Shown: positions 1 to 10,253, numbered from the stretch's first letter. The stretch is 54,426 nucleotides of DNA from Branchiostoma floridae (GCF_000003815.2 NC_049983.1:9552933-9607358); one strand, 5' to 3'. Notes: a model not told the origin generated them from the letters alone. Program-made: numbers and translations.

Positions 1-121
1 AATTTCGCCAGTACAAGTTCGTCTACTGATACCCAGATCCCATATGATACCCTTGTAAGTGGAGTGCTACATCCCTGGCGGAGGGAAGTGGTACTGCATG
101 TAATGTAGTTTACTTTGAAAT

Positions 122-535
122 ACATTGTATACGACTCTGTACAGTGTATTGGACTCAGTACACTGTGTAGGACTCAGTACAGTGTATTTGACTAACTACG
201 ATGTATTTGACTCACTACAATGTAATTGACTCAGTACAATGTATTTGACTCAATACAGTGTATTGGACTCAATACAGTGTATTACAGTGTATTGGGCTCA
301 CTACAATGTATTGGGCTCACTACAATGTATTGGGCTCACTACAATGTATTGGGCTCACTACCATGTATTTTGCCTCTGTAATACATTGTATTTGTGAAAT
401 ACATTGTATTTGAAATCGTAATACATTGTATTTGAGTAATACAGTGGATGTAATACATTGTATTTGAGGAATACATTGTATTAGGCCCTGGAATACATTG
501 TATTAGGCCCAAATACATTGTATTAGGCTTTTGAC
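122..535. repeat. AT-rich minisatellite with two opposed halves
   Basis: Units of about 19-21 bp built on the core TACAATGTATT or TACAGTGTATT repeat from about 122 to 365. From about 378 to 530 the same core appears reversed, as AATACATTGTA. The two halves could fold into a long imperfect hairpin. The core is itself nearly palindromic, so exact borders are soft. No coding potential seen. Confidence 0.8.
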
Positions 536-952
536 TGGAATATTAAACCATAGTCACGTAGTACAAAATTAGCACCCGAGTCCGACTGTGAAAATCCTAT
601 ACTCCCCTCTTACAGAAGCGGCCGGTAAACCAAGATGATACCCAGGCTATGGTTACCAGGACGTTGGTGATACTTTTAGGGAAACCTTCTTTTGAATTAC
701 TATTCAAGTGCATTATTTGAAATACCTAGCCTGTTAGAGACAAATTATAACAATTGGTTTAACTATAAATAGTAATATGTATGCTGATTTAATTGTTTTG
801 CTATTGTATGTTTTCTTTCAAAGAGGGATTCTTTTAGCATTTTGCTTTTTGCCGGCCCGATCCATACTAGATAAGTGTGAATAAAAAACAACAACGCTGG
901 TTTTCAAATTATCCTATAGACTATAAACTTGATCCAGACGTGAAGCCCCTAC
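536..952. other. No gene seen
   Basis: AT-rich sequence downstream of the last Gene D exon I can place. I found no exon with matching splice sites on the minus strand here, so Gene D either ends beyond the window or has a further exon I do not recognise. Confidence 0.5.
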
Positions 953-1080
953 CCCCTGCCGAGGTTGCCGGTGTCGGTGACTGAGGCGTCCATGACCAGT
1001 ACAGGTTTGCCCCGGGGGACCACGGTGATGGGGAGGGCTCCTGTCCATATCGTCCTGTCAAACGTTATGTCAACAGCAGA
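953..1080 (-). CDS. Gene D exon: beta-rich extracellular repeat (last exon seen)
   Basis: Exon between acceptor CTGTAG (just above 1080) and a weak GTAGGG donor below 953. It reads in phase from the preceding exon and encodes 42 codons beginning SAVDITFDRTIWTGALPITV. The sequence looks like alternating beta strands of an immunoglobulin-like or DUF11-like sandwich, continuing the pattern of the exons at 1419-1550 and 1995-2168. It ends in phase 2, so at least one more exon should follow outside the window or in 1-950. I do not recognise the family firmly. The donor is the weakest part of the call. Confidence 0.55.
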
Positions 1081-1418
1081 CTACAGGATGAGAAGTCAAT
1101 CTCATGAGATTTTCAGTATCAGCATTCATCTTAATGTAGCAACAGATCTAATGTCATTACATCATTGCAGGATCACATTTTATGTACGTTGTGAATGAAT
1201 GAATGCTGAAGTTTTATGTGTTATGTGCCCAGGCCATACACCAAAATAGAGTAAAAACAAATTAGTTAATAGCTCTTTCAAATAGTTTAGAGCAAATAAC
1301 AAGGACACCTGAATGGTTGGTTAAATTCTACAAGATCACGTTGAATCACAACAAATACACAACCAAAATGGTTTCTTTTCTAAAGTAAAGAGTTTCATGA
1401 ACAGTAAATAGATCTTAC

Positions 1419-1550
1419 CCTAGCCCAGACTTCCTTTGGAGCCCAAAACTCTTCGTCCTCTGTAAACTCGTACCCGACAGCAAGGTTTAGAAAGTTGCCT
1501 TCAGTTCCAATTGTAGAAATACCTGTCAGTTCCAACATCCAGCGGTCATC
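1419..1550 (-). CDS. Gene D exon: beta-sandwich-like repeat, part 2
   Basis: A 44-codon exon, phase 0 to phase 0, with acceptor TTTTACAG and donor GTAAGA. The product starts DDRWMLELTGISTIGTEGNF and contains the pattern W.L.L.GI...G..N.L.L.V.YEF, which resembles the second half of DUF11-like or isopeptide-type extracellular sandwich repeats. That family link is my inference from the pattern; no diagnostic residue proves it. It follows directly on the exon at 1995-2168, and together they look like one repeat. Confidence 0.65.
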
Positions 1551-1994
1551 CTGTAAAACGACAAAAGAGACACCTATTGACTTATCTTGAAACGGCAATG
1601 CACATGTTGTAACGGTATCTGTCTGCACCTTGCAGTTTGTTGAGACTTTCAATACAAAGAAAAGAGCTGGAAATAAGATGTTAGGAGATGCTACCACGAC
1701 AGCTTAATCTTTAATGAAAGTATTCAACATTTGCTCTGATCCATTAAGAGAACGGAAACAAGGTCATTGACCAACGGGTCCAAAATCGACAATGACCTCC
1801 GTCTTTCCAACGCTTACTCACATACAAAAAGCTTCATAATACATCAAGAGGTTTTTAACTTGTGAAACACAAATACACCACCACCTTAGGCAGCCATACA
1901 TGTCCTTGGTGCTGATCGCCATCCAGAGGGGGGGGGGGGGATGTACAATAACTCCATAAAAGAAATGACACCAGCGTGTATAGAAGGGGCCTAC

Positions 1995-2168
1995 CCGAGC
2001 GCTCAGTAGAGCGGTGCTGTTCCATCCAGACAGCTGCAGCGTGTTGCCGACCTCAGTGATGGAGACGTGTGTGATGGCGATGGGGAGAATAGAATCAATC
2101 GAAGGGCGGTACACTTCAACAACCAGTCTGTCATAGCGGAGGCGAGGAAACGCCATGGCGATTGACAT
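1995..2168 (-). CDS. Gene D exon: beta-sandwich-like repeat, part 1
   Basis: A 58-codon exon in phase 0 at both ends, with acceptor TTTTAG and donor GGGTAGGC. The product begins MSIAMAFPRLRYDRLVVEVY, and the Met is internal to the protein, not a start. The preceding exon ends ..GDKIN, so the join reads YGDKINMSIAMAFPRLRYD, the usual opening (GD.v...i.l..p....l.v) of a DUF11-like repeat. Two Asn-X-Thr/Ser sites nearby fit an extracellular location. The function is not known. Confidence 0.65.
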
Positions 2169-2639
2169 CTAAAACATGAAAGAAGTTGTCAATATAAAAT
2201 CTGGAGATTGTTTGAGAAAAATCTGAAGACTTTTCGACATTCAACGACACTGGGGTCATTATGATCCGTGCTGTGGTATGGGAGTTTTGTTGACGAAATA
2301 TAAACTTTGCTGTTAAAGGCTAGAAGTGTTAGTCTAAAATGCAATATTCAATTTTCTTGGTACTGTTAGATGTAATCCTGGTCCGTTATCTAAAAGGCTA
2401 GGTGGTATGAATATAAGATATGACAATGCTGAGTAACATTCAATGAAACGCTAATTAACCTTTATCCGCGGGGTAACCTATGTTCGTTATAATTGCAATA
2501 TTTTCAAAATATTGCAGTTTGAAAACACCACACGTCGACTTGCTATCCCTACACATCCTGTTTTTGTAGAAACAATGGATATAGGTCACCCATAGATAAA
2601 AGTGAACTAGCGATATACAATAAAACATTCACAACTTAC

Positions 2640-2836
2640 GTTGATTTTGTCACCATATGTTAGATTCCCATCACTCATCCAGGACGCGTTGAAAGTAGGG
2701 AGGGCGCCGGTTACAGGAAATACTGTGGTGTTACTGTTCGGGCACACAGGCCCCAAAAAGTGTTCTACTCCGTATCCGTCCACGGTGTAAGTCACGTTCA
2801 TGTGTAGGAAGAGCTTCTGTCCGTAGACGACTGAGC
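2640..2836 (-). CDS. Gene D exon: extracellular beta-rich segment with Asn-glycosylation sites
   Basis: Exon with acceptor TCTCCAG and consensus donor GTAAGT. It starts in phase 1, ends in phase 0 and holds 65 full codons. It encodes the end of one repeat (MNVTYTVDGYGVEHF) and the opening of the next (SDGNLTYGDKIN). Several N-X-T/S sequons (NVT, NTT, NAS, NLT) suggest a heavily glycosylated ectodomain. It links in phase to the exons on either side. Confidence 0.7.
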
Positions 2837-3040
2837 CTGGAGAAGGAACACAGAAAACTCAGTCAATTTGTTTGCTGCCATCATAGATCTAACATTCGCA
2901 AAGCACGAAAGGAAGTTTTCTCATCTCCTAAGTTCAAACCATTGAGAGATGTAATGAACCGAGTATGTCCGTTGTCCATATTCAATAGAAAATTCAAGAT
3001 TGATATGTGGATATTAAAACAAAAATTAAAAATCATGTAC

Positions 3041-3116
3041 CTTTGATATTTGTAGTAATAGTGCCGTTTAGCTCCCGTCGACCCGAACTGCCAGAGACAG
3101 TGATGGGGTCCATGTC
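3041..3116 (-). CDS. Gene D short exon
   Basis: A 76-bp exon, phase 0 to phase 1, with acceptor ATTCAG and donor GTACAT. It encodes about 25 residues starting DMDPITVSGSSGRRELNGTI. It is too short for ORF-based detection and is supported by splice sites and by the phase match with the exons at 4172-4332 and 2640-2836. Confidence 0.6.
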
Positions 3117-3530
3117 CTGAATAGAAAGGAAAAGAAAGGTTCAGTTACATGGTTCTACTGTCCGTCTACTTATAAGTACATTGGTCATTGCATTATTGTC
3201 CAACGCTGGTAGATTCTAATGAGTGCTAATGGAATTTGGGATCTTGCAGTAGTAACATATCACGGTAATGTATAAACGGTTTGCGGATTTCTGGCGTCCG
3301 GACGCTATTTTGATGAGGCACGCATGAAATTGTTTTCCACTCTAGCCTCGGTTTAGTTCTGTCACGACTGACGCTTGTCAAGAGTATCCACTTATAATAT
3401 ATTAGCCCGAAAAGTGAAAATATAAGTACGCCATGTTACTCCGAAAGGGATGCCACTGTAGCTTAACTGGTATACTAAAGCAGCCTCACAGTTGAGTTGA
3501 GCTCCTGATTCCAGTTAGCTGGTAAGGCTA

Positions 3531-3709
3531 ACGTCACATTTCCAAACCGGGCCGGATATTATGGTATGCATACATAACGATATACGCAAATAACGCCCAC
3601 GACTATTCTCTTTACGTCTTGGTGTCTTTAGTGTCTTTCATATCATACTTTTCGTTCCAGAACGTTACCCGGTCGGGCCCCAGTTTAAAAATGGGACGTA
3701 GACCTGACT
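3531..3709. mobile_element. MITE family M1, diverged copy
   Basis: About 180 bp flanked by TA. It starts ACGTCACATTTCCAAACCGG and ends with the approximate inverse, GACG followed by TA. It matches the copies at 21906-22105 and 31089-31288 along its length, including the middle segment CTCTTTACGTCTTG. The long terminal inverted repeats and TA flanks fit a non-autonomous DNA transposon. Confidence 0.7.
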
Positions 3710-3835
3710 GGGAGACCCTGGTTCAAATCGAGGCAAGTACATCCTGGTTTTGTGCTGTATTTGTCTTTCGGAAGGAACGTAAGATGGGGTCCCGTGTTCG
3801 AGGAGGTGCCTCACGCACGATAAAGTAGAAGAGTT
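3690..3835 (+). mobile_element. tRNA-derived SINE-like fragment
   Basis: Contains the B-box-like stretch CTGGTTCAAATCGAGG and the family segment GTCCCGTGTTCGAGGAGG. That segment recurs in altered form at 35815 and, inverted, at 26140 and 29950. No complete tRNA structure could be drawn. Confidence 0.4.
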
Positions 3836-4171
3836 AGCAATCCCTGTAAACTGTACTCTCTAATACCCCTGTCACGTTTGGCAAAAATCGATCGGACGAC
3901 GATTCTGCGGCAATCGCCCGAGTCTCGCTTATAATCATAACTTTGTTACACAACAATTATACAAGGTACAAAGTATCGCTTATATGTGACAGGGACGGTT
4001 TTCAGGTGAAAAATACGCGCAACCTTCTGTCGATCTTAAATATGGCCGACCTTCTATCGATACGCCCGAAGATCGTGGATAATGTGACGGGGGTATAACA
4101 GAAACATCAAGGAAACTTGTTCACCTATGTTCCACTGGGCACTTATAGATGAAAAACAAACAACGTGTTAC

Positions 4172-4332
4172 CTCGAAGTCGTCTGAATGGAACAGGAATG
4201 TGATGTTGACCAGGGCAGCTTGTGACGTCAGTTGGAGGTTGTACTCCATCGTGACCAGGTCGCCTCCCTGGAACCTGTCTGTGTAATCACCCAACGTCCA
4301 GAACTCCCAGTCTAGCTGCACGTCTGCAGTAC
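4172..4332 (-). CDS. Gene D exon following the pentraxin domain
   Basis: A 161-bp exon with acceptor ATGTATAG and donor GAGGTAACA. It joins in phase 1 to the last pentraxin exon (..DLNC|S-TADVQLDWEFW) and ends in phase 0. The segment FQGGDLVTMEYNLQLTSQA has the hydrophobic alternation and GD turn of the beta-sandwich repeats that follow. It marks the boundary between the pentraxin module and the repeat region. Confidence 0.7.
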
Positions 4333-4574
4333 CTATACATGACGAGAGGTGGAGCCTTGCATATTATCTTTGCCAACTGGTTGGAACGATAATGTGTATT
4401 TCTAATATCTGCTACACATTCGATTTCTACAATAAGTTTCTCAGTTCAAGTTTTGCTAAAAACAAGGGTGATGTGGATTCACAAAGGTATTTGAATTCAC
4501 AAGTTAGGGTAATTCAAATTCAAGGTTTTCAAAAATATTTCGTTTACGTCTAGTCTCACGCGCCGCAAACTGGC

Positions 4575-5170
4575 TGGCATGGCGACCAACTGCAGTTGAG
4601 GTCAGATCACTGCAATTGAGGTTAGAGGAAGGCTATAGGGCTTACTGCAGTTGAGGTCAGGTCACTGCAGTTGAGGTTAGAGGAAGGCTATATGGCTTAC
4701 TGCAGTTTGAGGTCAGATCACTGCAATTGAGGTTAGAGGAAGGCTATAGGGCTTACTGCAGTTGAGGTCAGGTCACTGCAGTTGAGGTTAGAGGAAGGCT
4801 ATAGAACTTACTGCAGTTGAGGTCAGGTCACTGCAGTTGAGGTTAGAGGAAGGCTATAGGGCTTACTGCAGTTGAGGTTAGGTCACTGCAGTTGAGGTTA
4901 GAGGAAGGCTATAGGGCTTACTGCAGTTGAGGTTAGGTCACTGCAGTTGGGGTTAGAGGAAGGCTATAGGACTTACTGCAGTTGAGGTCAGGTCACTGCA
5001 GTTGAGGTTAGAGGAAGGCTATAGGGCTTACTGCAGTTGAGGTTAGGTCACTGCAGTTGAGGTTAGAGGAAGCTATAGGGCTTACTGCAGTTGAGGTTAG
5101 GTCACTGCAGTTGAGGTCAGAGGAAGGCTTTAGGACTTACTGCAGTTGAGGTCAGAGACGACCACGTCCA
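4575..5170. repeat. 55-bp tandem array made from a splice-donor region
   Basis: About ten copies of a 55-bp unit containing CTGCAGTTGAGGT twice and GAGGAAGGCTATAGGGCTTA once. On the minus strand each unit carries ACCTCAACTGCA|GTAAGCC, which is the same sequence as the end of the exon at 5141 and its donor. The array therefore lies immediately downstream of the real 5' splice site and repeats it. See findings. Confidence 0.9.
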
Positions 5171-5303
5171 TGTGCGGCGTCACCGTTACAGTGTCCCAGT
5201 CGATGACGTTGCCTCCGTTACTGCAGCCGTGGAACCCGTCCATCTCCTCTGACGAGAGGACATAGTCCCACACGTTGAAGCGTGCCAGATCCCCTCTGTA
5301 GGC
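5141..5303 (-). CDS. Gene D: pentraxin domain, exon 3 of 3
   Basis: Exon with acceptor CAATCAG and consensus donor GTAAGT, phase 0 to phase 1. It encodes AYRGDLARFNVWDYVLSSEE, the C-terminal signature of pentraxin/LamG3 domains (a.G.l..FNVWD.vLs.eEi), then GCSNGGNVIDW and a short tail to DLNC. The donor lies at the edge of a 55-bp tandem array that copies it about ten times. The last residues join in phase to the exon at 4172-4332. The domain call is firm; which donor copy is used is not. Confidence 0.85.
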
Positions 5304-5771
5304 CTGATTGACAAGGAACACATCCACACATATACAGTTAGCAAAACCCAGTGCATAATGGTACTAGGCTTGGTATAATTATATAATCTGCCCACTTTGA
5401 GCCTGCCTAACTTTAATGAAAGTTTGGTTGCTGTTTTTTTACCTTCACTAGTTATGTTTTTATGTGATGAAGCAGCAAAACTCAAGAAGTTATGGATGGA
5501 TTGTAGTGAATTTGGCATGTGGTCATATACTATCAAAGAAATGATTCGATTTTGTCCTCTTGGCGGCTTTCCTTGGTACTACAGCAGAACTTCCGGTATT
5601 GATATCTCGTGTTCTAGACAAGCTGTGGTCACGATTTGCTCCCATTGGTCGAACTCATATGCAATCATTGGTTGAATTGCTAATTATGATGGAAATTCAG
5701 GATCGTTCTATTGTGTGCTATCCACAAATTCTAAATAAAGGCTATCTACAATTTTGAAAGGCAGATGTCAC

Positions 5772-6005
5772 CTCGTTTGTTGAGAAGCCTCCTCTGAGGG
5801 AATCCTGTTCCTGTCCCAGAATCCAGGCGCCATTGTTGCCTATGAGGTGACCTGTAGCAAGCCCGGAGCCTGACATCACACTCCGTCCGTCTATGTAAAA
5901 CGCCCAGTCACCACCCTCGCTTCGCCAGGTGACGCACAGCACGTGCCAGGTGTTGACTCGTATGGGGAGGGGGAATCGATCGCTTTGTGTATCACCGATG
6001 AGCAT
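5772..6005 (-). CDS. Gene D: pentraxin domain, exon 2 of 3
   Basis: A 78-codon exon, phase 0 to phase 0, with acceptor CTACTCAG and donor GAGGTGACA. It contains VNTWHVLCVTWRSEGGDWAF, which carries the W-H-x-x-C-V-T-W core of the pentraxin family, then YIDG, and GAWILGQEQDSLRGGF, the G..vLGQEQD...G.F calcium-site strand of pentraxins. The cysteine of the HxxC motif is present; its usual disulfide partner should be the Cys in ELTICMDIRA of the preceding exon. This is an extracellular, probably calcium-dependent, ligand-binding module. Confidence 0.9.
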
Positions 6006-6499
6006 CTGAGTAGAACAGATTTTGTTTTGTTTACAAATGTGTAGAAACTCGTTTTTTTTCGTTATGCTATGAATGGGGGTGGGGTGGTCGGATGATGATA
6101 AAACGTTTTTATCCCAGTTGCTCTCCCTTTTTACCTTTTAAAACCACATTTAAGTTGCCCTTTTCAATAGAATCCGACAATACGGCGACCAAAATTGAAT
6201 TTGCGTGATCCTATTTCGTAATCGTAAGGCCCCCTATAAGTGTGACAGGAAAAACAACAGAAAACAACCCCTAAAAGATTCGCTTTTTCCTATATAATTC
6301 GTAGAACGACCTGCCAGGTTTATGCCGCAGAGAGACTGCGGCAAGAGCGCTGTTCTAGTGGAAATCGGGTATGATTTGAATATGATGAAAGATGTACAAT
6401 TATGATTTAACGTTAAAATACAATAAAACACAAAAACATGAAACAATTCGTTCTTTGCAGGTACCTAAGAAAGTCGTTGAGCGACTCTGCAAATCTCAC

Positions 6500-6723
6500 C
6501 TTGTACCAATCTGCATTATGTCTCCCTAAGGCGGTCAATTCATTAGATCTGCCTGGGATAGCGTAGCTGAAGAACGGACCAGTAGTGGCCGAATGTGCCC
6601 GGATGTCCATACATATCGTCAGCTCAGAAAGTGGTTCGTCCATAGTAGCGTGAACCTCTACGTAGTTCGCTGTAGATATCTCCGCGGGAAACGTCATCAT
6701 CAATGTCCCTAGTGATTTCGTGC
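6500..6723 (-). CDS. Gene D: pentraxin domain, exon 1 of 3
   Basis: Exon with acceptor CATGACAG and donor AAGGTGAGA, phase 1 to phase 0. It begins GTKSLGTLMMTFPAEISTAN, then has the pentraxin opening YVEVHATMDEPLSELTICMD and FFSYAIPGRSNELTAL (family pattern: L..FT.C.W......g.ifSYa......nel.l). It follows in phase from the last PLAT-like exon. Together with 5772-6005 and 5141-5303 it makes one pentraxin domain of about 200 residues, the usual length. Confidence 0.85.
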
Positions 6724-7334
6724 CTGTCATGACGAGAATGAAGTTTATAGGATTCTTTTTACCGTGCGTAACTATTGGCCCTCCGGTTTTAGTGATGCGG
6801 AAATCGTCGTCTGGAGCCTATGTGCTAAAATGACCACCCTGAAGCAGACGTTATGTCCACGCAAGGCAGAAAACTCGCTTCAGGCTCCAGACGTGACCGG
6901 GGGGCCAGCACGCAGAAGAATGCTGTAGTCATGCGCGCATCTCTACTAAATAAGGGGAATGACGTCGTACTTTTCGGGCCAATCGTTTTGCACGATAAAT
7001 AGAAAGAAAACTGAAAAAAAAACACTTTCACGGTTCCAAGTACACATGTGCATAGACATAAATTGCTGGTAATATGGCGAAGGTCCCTGAGACATAACCA
7101 AACAGGAAAGAAGCAAATCGACACAGTGAGAACTATTATGAATTAGGGGCCTTCACATTTGGCATATTACCCACAATTCCTGTCGCTACACATGCGTACT
7201 TGGAACCATGACCGTGCGTAACCTTCCCACCACTTTTTGTATAGGGTGATGCTCTTGGGCCACGCAGTTGTACAAGCAATACAACATACTCATCCTCATA
7301 AGTGATGAGTGCAAGAAGAGATAGCAGTACATAT

Positions 7335-7435
7335 ATACGTGTTCAAGCCTTTGGCTTAACCCGGCCGGGATTTGACCTCAGGACCTACATGCAAGGTGCG
7401 CACTCTACCTACTATCCCATCTGTTAAATAACAGA
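7335..7435 (-). mobile_element. tRNA-derived SINE head
   Basis: Read on the minus strand: GGTAGAGTGCGCACCTTGCA (A-box-like) followed by GGTCAAATCCCGG (B-box-like), spaced as in a tRNA. The acceptor stem cannot be paired and no clean cloverleaf forms, so I call a SINE head, not a functional tRNA gene. Confidence 0.5.
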
Positions 7436-7570
7436 GAAAACTAAAGAAAGAAAGAACCTATTTTGAGTAGTTAAGTTGATCCCCTTATAAGAAATGTTAC
7501 TAAAAATAGAAAAGTGAAAGGCCATTGCAGCATTGAAATACGTCAAGCCTCTCATACATTCAACACTTAC

Positions 7571-7670
7571 CATAGGCATCCAGGAACACGGATTCCACCT
7601 CAGAGGCTTTTAAGACACAGTTACATGGGAATTCATCCTCTCTTCCTGTCTGGCCGTTGTACAGGCGAAT
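7571..7670 (-). CDS. Gene D: PLAT-like domain, exon 3 of 3
   Basis: Exon with acceptor CCTCCAG and consensus donor GTAAGT, phase 0 to phase 1. It encodes IRLYNGQTGREDEFPCNCVL, close to the end of PLAT/LH2 domains (i.v.d..tG....FpCn.WL), then KASEVESVFLDAY. PLAT domains are beta-sandwich modules that bind lipid or protein partners. The normal terminal Trp is replaced by Cys. It runs in phase into the pentraxin domain. Confidence 0.7.
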
Positions 7671-8228
7671 CTGGAGGTGACAGAGAGATAAGTCAGATCG
7701 TTCTTGGATCGAAATTGCTGTAACGGAATTGCTCTAAAAGTGGAAGTAATATCGATCCGAATTTAACTAATTGAAGACTTATTCTTCCACTGGTCGTGAC
7801 AGAGTAGACAGTTGCTATGTACAGTATGTACAGGTTCATTACTCTCTAAAATTTTCATTGCTCTCACATATGTTGATGTGACATGATTTGAACATCGTGG
7901 CAAACTGTGTGCAACAGTTGCATAAAACTTACACAAAATCTAAATAAAATATTATGTGTTCTTCTTGAGAAAAAGTTGCCATTTGGTCGGAGTATGTAGG
8001 GAACATCTTTTAGCTTTGGCCAAATGCCATAGTGAAAGACCAAAAAGTGCATAGCATTTATTTTATTCGTGTGCATTATTGCGCAAAGAGAAAAGAAATG
8101 TAAGATTATAAAAACAGACACGTTCGCGTTGTGATTTTGATAAAAAGACGCCTGCTGATATGTATGACAACTAAAGACAACCAATCAGACGTACAGAGGT
8201 TTAAGGAATCGGTACAATTTGTACTCAC

Positions 8229-8322
8229 CTGGTCCAACCGAACCTTGTTGTCGCCGTCAATCCTCAACTGAATCTTTTCCGGACGGCCGAAATCAGAGTC
8301 CTCAAAGTAGTGTACTCGAGTA
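8229..8322 (-). CDS. Gene D: PLAT-like domain, exon 2 of 3
   Basis: A 94-bp exon with acceptor TCTACCAG and consensus donor GTGAGT, phase 2 to phase 0. The product TRVHYFEDSDFGRPEKIQLR corresponds to the PLAT core 'f...dlG...ki.i', followed by IDGDNKVRLDQ. It is missed by long-ORF searches. Phase agrees with both flanking exons. Confidence 0.7.
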
Positions 8323-8609
8323 CTGGTAGAATTGCCAGAATTAGTAGAAGTAAAGCAAAAACCTTCCTTCTAAATCTGTCTAACCCTAGATCTGTGTCGA
8401 TGTAACTCAGCATATATACGTTTTAATACAAATAGTTGATAGCCGATAGAATACGTGCGCTTTGCCTTTTTTGACTATGAAACTAGTCTTTCCGAAGCCT
8501 TTAGCTGAACATTCTCAGGTCATTGTACAATTTGAGTTTTGTCCCAACACCAACAAAGCACCATGACTTTTCAGCCAATCACGCCGACCTTCATCATGTG
8601 TCTTATTAA

Positions 8610-8867
8610 CGCGCTAACTTTCCGGAAATCGGAGGCATGATGACATCAGAAGTGAATCAAAGGCGGAAGACGGAGTCTACCACTGTCACGGTTCAGAGAG
8701 GGTTGATAGACCTTGATGTAGACTGTATCCTTCACATCCTTCAAAAAGTATTCCTGTACCGTATCCTCAACTCTCTCTGAACCGTGAGAGTGGTAGGCTC
8801 CGTCTTCCCACTACATTTGATTCACTCTTGACGTCATCACACTTCTGGTTTCCTGAAAGTCAGCGCA
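8610..8867. mobile_element. Fold-back element in PLAT intron
   Basis: Two inverted arms of about 100 bp (8611-8705 and 8765-8866) separated by about 60 bp. The inner parts match closely: GGAAGACGGAGTCTACCACT in the left arm against the inverse of AGTGGTAGGCTCCGTCTTCC in the right, both next to CACGGTTCAGAGAG. The outer arms share GATGACATCA-type sequence. It looks like a non-autonomous fold-back or MITE insertion. No coding capacity. Confidence 0.8.
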
Positions 8868-9190
8868 GTGAGTCAAACAAATGATGAAGGATCAAAAAAA
8901 GTTTGCAAAGGTTAAAAAAAGGGTCGACTGGAAATTCTACGTTGAGGGTTTCTTTTGCGTTGGAACAAAACTAAAAATTCATGGTATTTGTTCTGCGTTG
9001 GAACAAAGCTCAAAATCAAATTGTACAACAATGGATTATACCAACACAGATGGGCTTTCATTTGAATATTCTAGTCAAGTTAGCATAACTTTGTATCGCG
9101 CTGTATGTGACAGAAGAACAGAGTCAAATATGTCGGAAGTAAATACCCCTGATATCGTATCGATTCCTGATGACAAGAAAGAAGTCTTAC

Positions 9191-9332
9191 CTCCCCGTCC
9201 TAAATCGTCCCGGCACAGCTGTGGAGACACACCAGCCGCCACAGTCGGTGGAGTAGATCAGCACTGTCACGGTGTTGTCAGTTCCAGAGAGATTCTGCTC
9301 GTTAACGTCAAACGATATCCTGTGCACGTTGT
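9191..9332 (-). CDS. Gene D: PLAT-like domain, exon 1 of 3
   Basis: Exon with acceptor TGGTACAG and donor GTAAGAC, phase 1 to phase 2. It encodes NVHRISFDVNEQNLSGTDNT then VTVLIYSTDCGGWCVSTAVP. The GTDNTVTVLIYS stretch corresponds to the GTda.V.v.l.G opening of PLAT. Two extra cysteines (DCGGWC) are unusual for PLAT. The exon follows the discoidin exon in phase. An open frame on the opposite strand (8881-9384) covers it but is a shadow. Confidence 0.7.
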
Positions 9333-9830
9333 CTGTACCAGGGTGGAAAAGAAAGAAAGACCTCCATTAATATTTTACAAGTAGAACAACTTACTAGATT
9401 GATGCCGCCGTTTTTAAGCAAAATAGCATAACATTATATTAAATTTTGCACTGCCACTATCAGTAGCTTACAGTTAACGATTACTCAAGTAAGGCTCTTT
9501 TTTCGTCCCAACAGCAAGAAAGTGTCATTGTAGTTTCTAGTGATCGGCGGCAACATTCGCCAGTTTCCGAATAAAAGTTCTAGTATAAAACATACAAACA
9601 AACAAACTAACAAACAAATAGACAAACAGCAGCTTGATATATCCTTGGTATAACAGACCATTTCTATGCATGGCACACTCAACAGTATTGTAATGCTTTA
9701 AGAATACTCATCACTGACACAAGTAGAATGAAAGGGCCAAATATATTTCCTTGCACTAACATATAACTTATAAGATGCATTTCGCACCAAACTTGCCTCA
9801 CTGACAATGTAAAAGTTGATAAGGACTTAC

Positions 9831-10253
9831 CAGCCACCTTCCCTCGGAACTGCACTCCTGCCACGTAAGGCTGCCAGCCCGACTGTGTTTCCGTGATCAG
9901 CAGTCTCCAGTACTTCGCCGTGGCCGAGAAGACTCCAAATTCCTGGAACTCGTTGGAAGGTCCTACATCAACGACCAAAGCGTCCACCCAGACGTACGGG
10001 TCAGAACTCTCTGACCGTTGGAGCTTGAACACTTTCACGTCGTGGGTGAAATCGCCGGTACTTTGGACACGGATTGAGGACAGCGTGTGCGACACACCGA
10101 AATGAAAGATGATGTACCAGTCACTGTTTACACCAACCGGGTTCCAGTAGGTGGTTGAGTCGTCGTCCAGGGCCTTGCTCGGTCCATATGACACAACCTG
10201 TTGGTTGCCCGACGCCTCGACTACCCAGTCCGCGGAGTTTGACAGCCAGGAGT
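9831..10253 (-). CDS. Gene D: discoidin (F5/8 type C) domain exon
   Basis: A single exon of 423 bp, phase 1 to phase 1, with acceptor CCTCCACAG and donor GTAAGT. The product is a complete discoidin/F5-8C-like beta-barrel of about 140 residues. It opens DSWLSNSADWVVEASGNQQV, then KALDDDSTTYWNP (a..alD.d..t.W.p), SDWYIIFHFG, LSSIRVQSTGDFTHDVK, and ends AKYWRLLITETQSGWQPYVA. Such domains bind glycans or phospholipids outside the cell. It lacks the Cys pair found at the ends of many family members. A higher acceptor near 10272 would also be open, but only the one at 10253 fits the phase of the upstream linker exon. Confidence 0.88.

Noticed and set aside
965-1198. Plus-strand ORF of 77 codons
   Set aside because: Shadow of the minus-strand Gene D exon at 953-1080, which has splice sites and phase continuity.
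4575-5170. CRISPR-like array
   Set aside because: Animal DNA, contiguous tandem units with no unique spacers.
7335-7435. A functional tRNA gene
   Set aside because: A and B boxes are recognisable but the acceptor and anticodon stems do not pair; better read as a SINE head.
8881-9384. Plus-strand ORF of 167 codons
   Set aside because: Overlaps the PLAT-like exon 9191-9332 on the other strand; no recognisable domain and low-complexity Lys-rich start.
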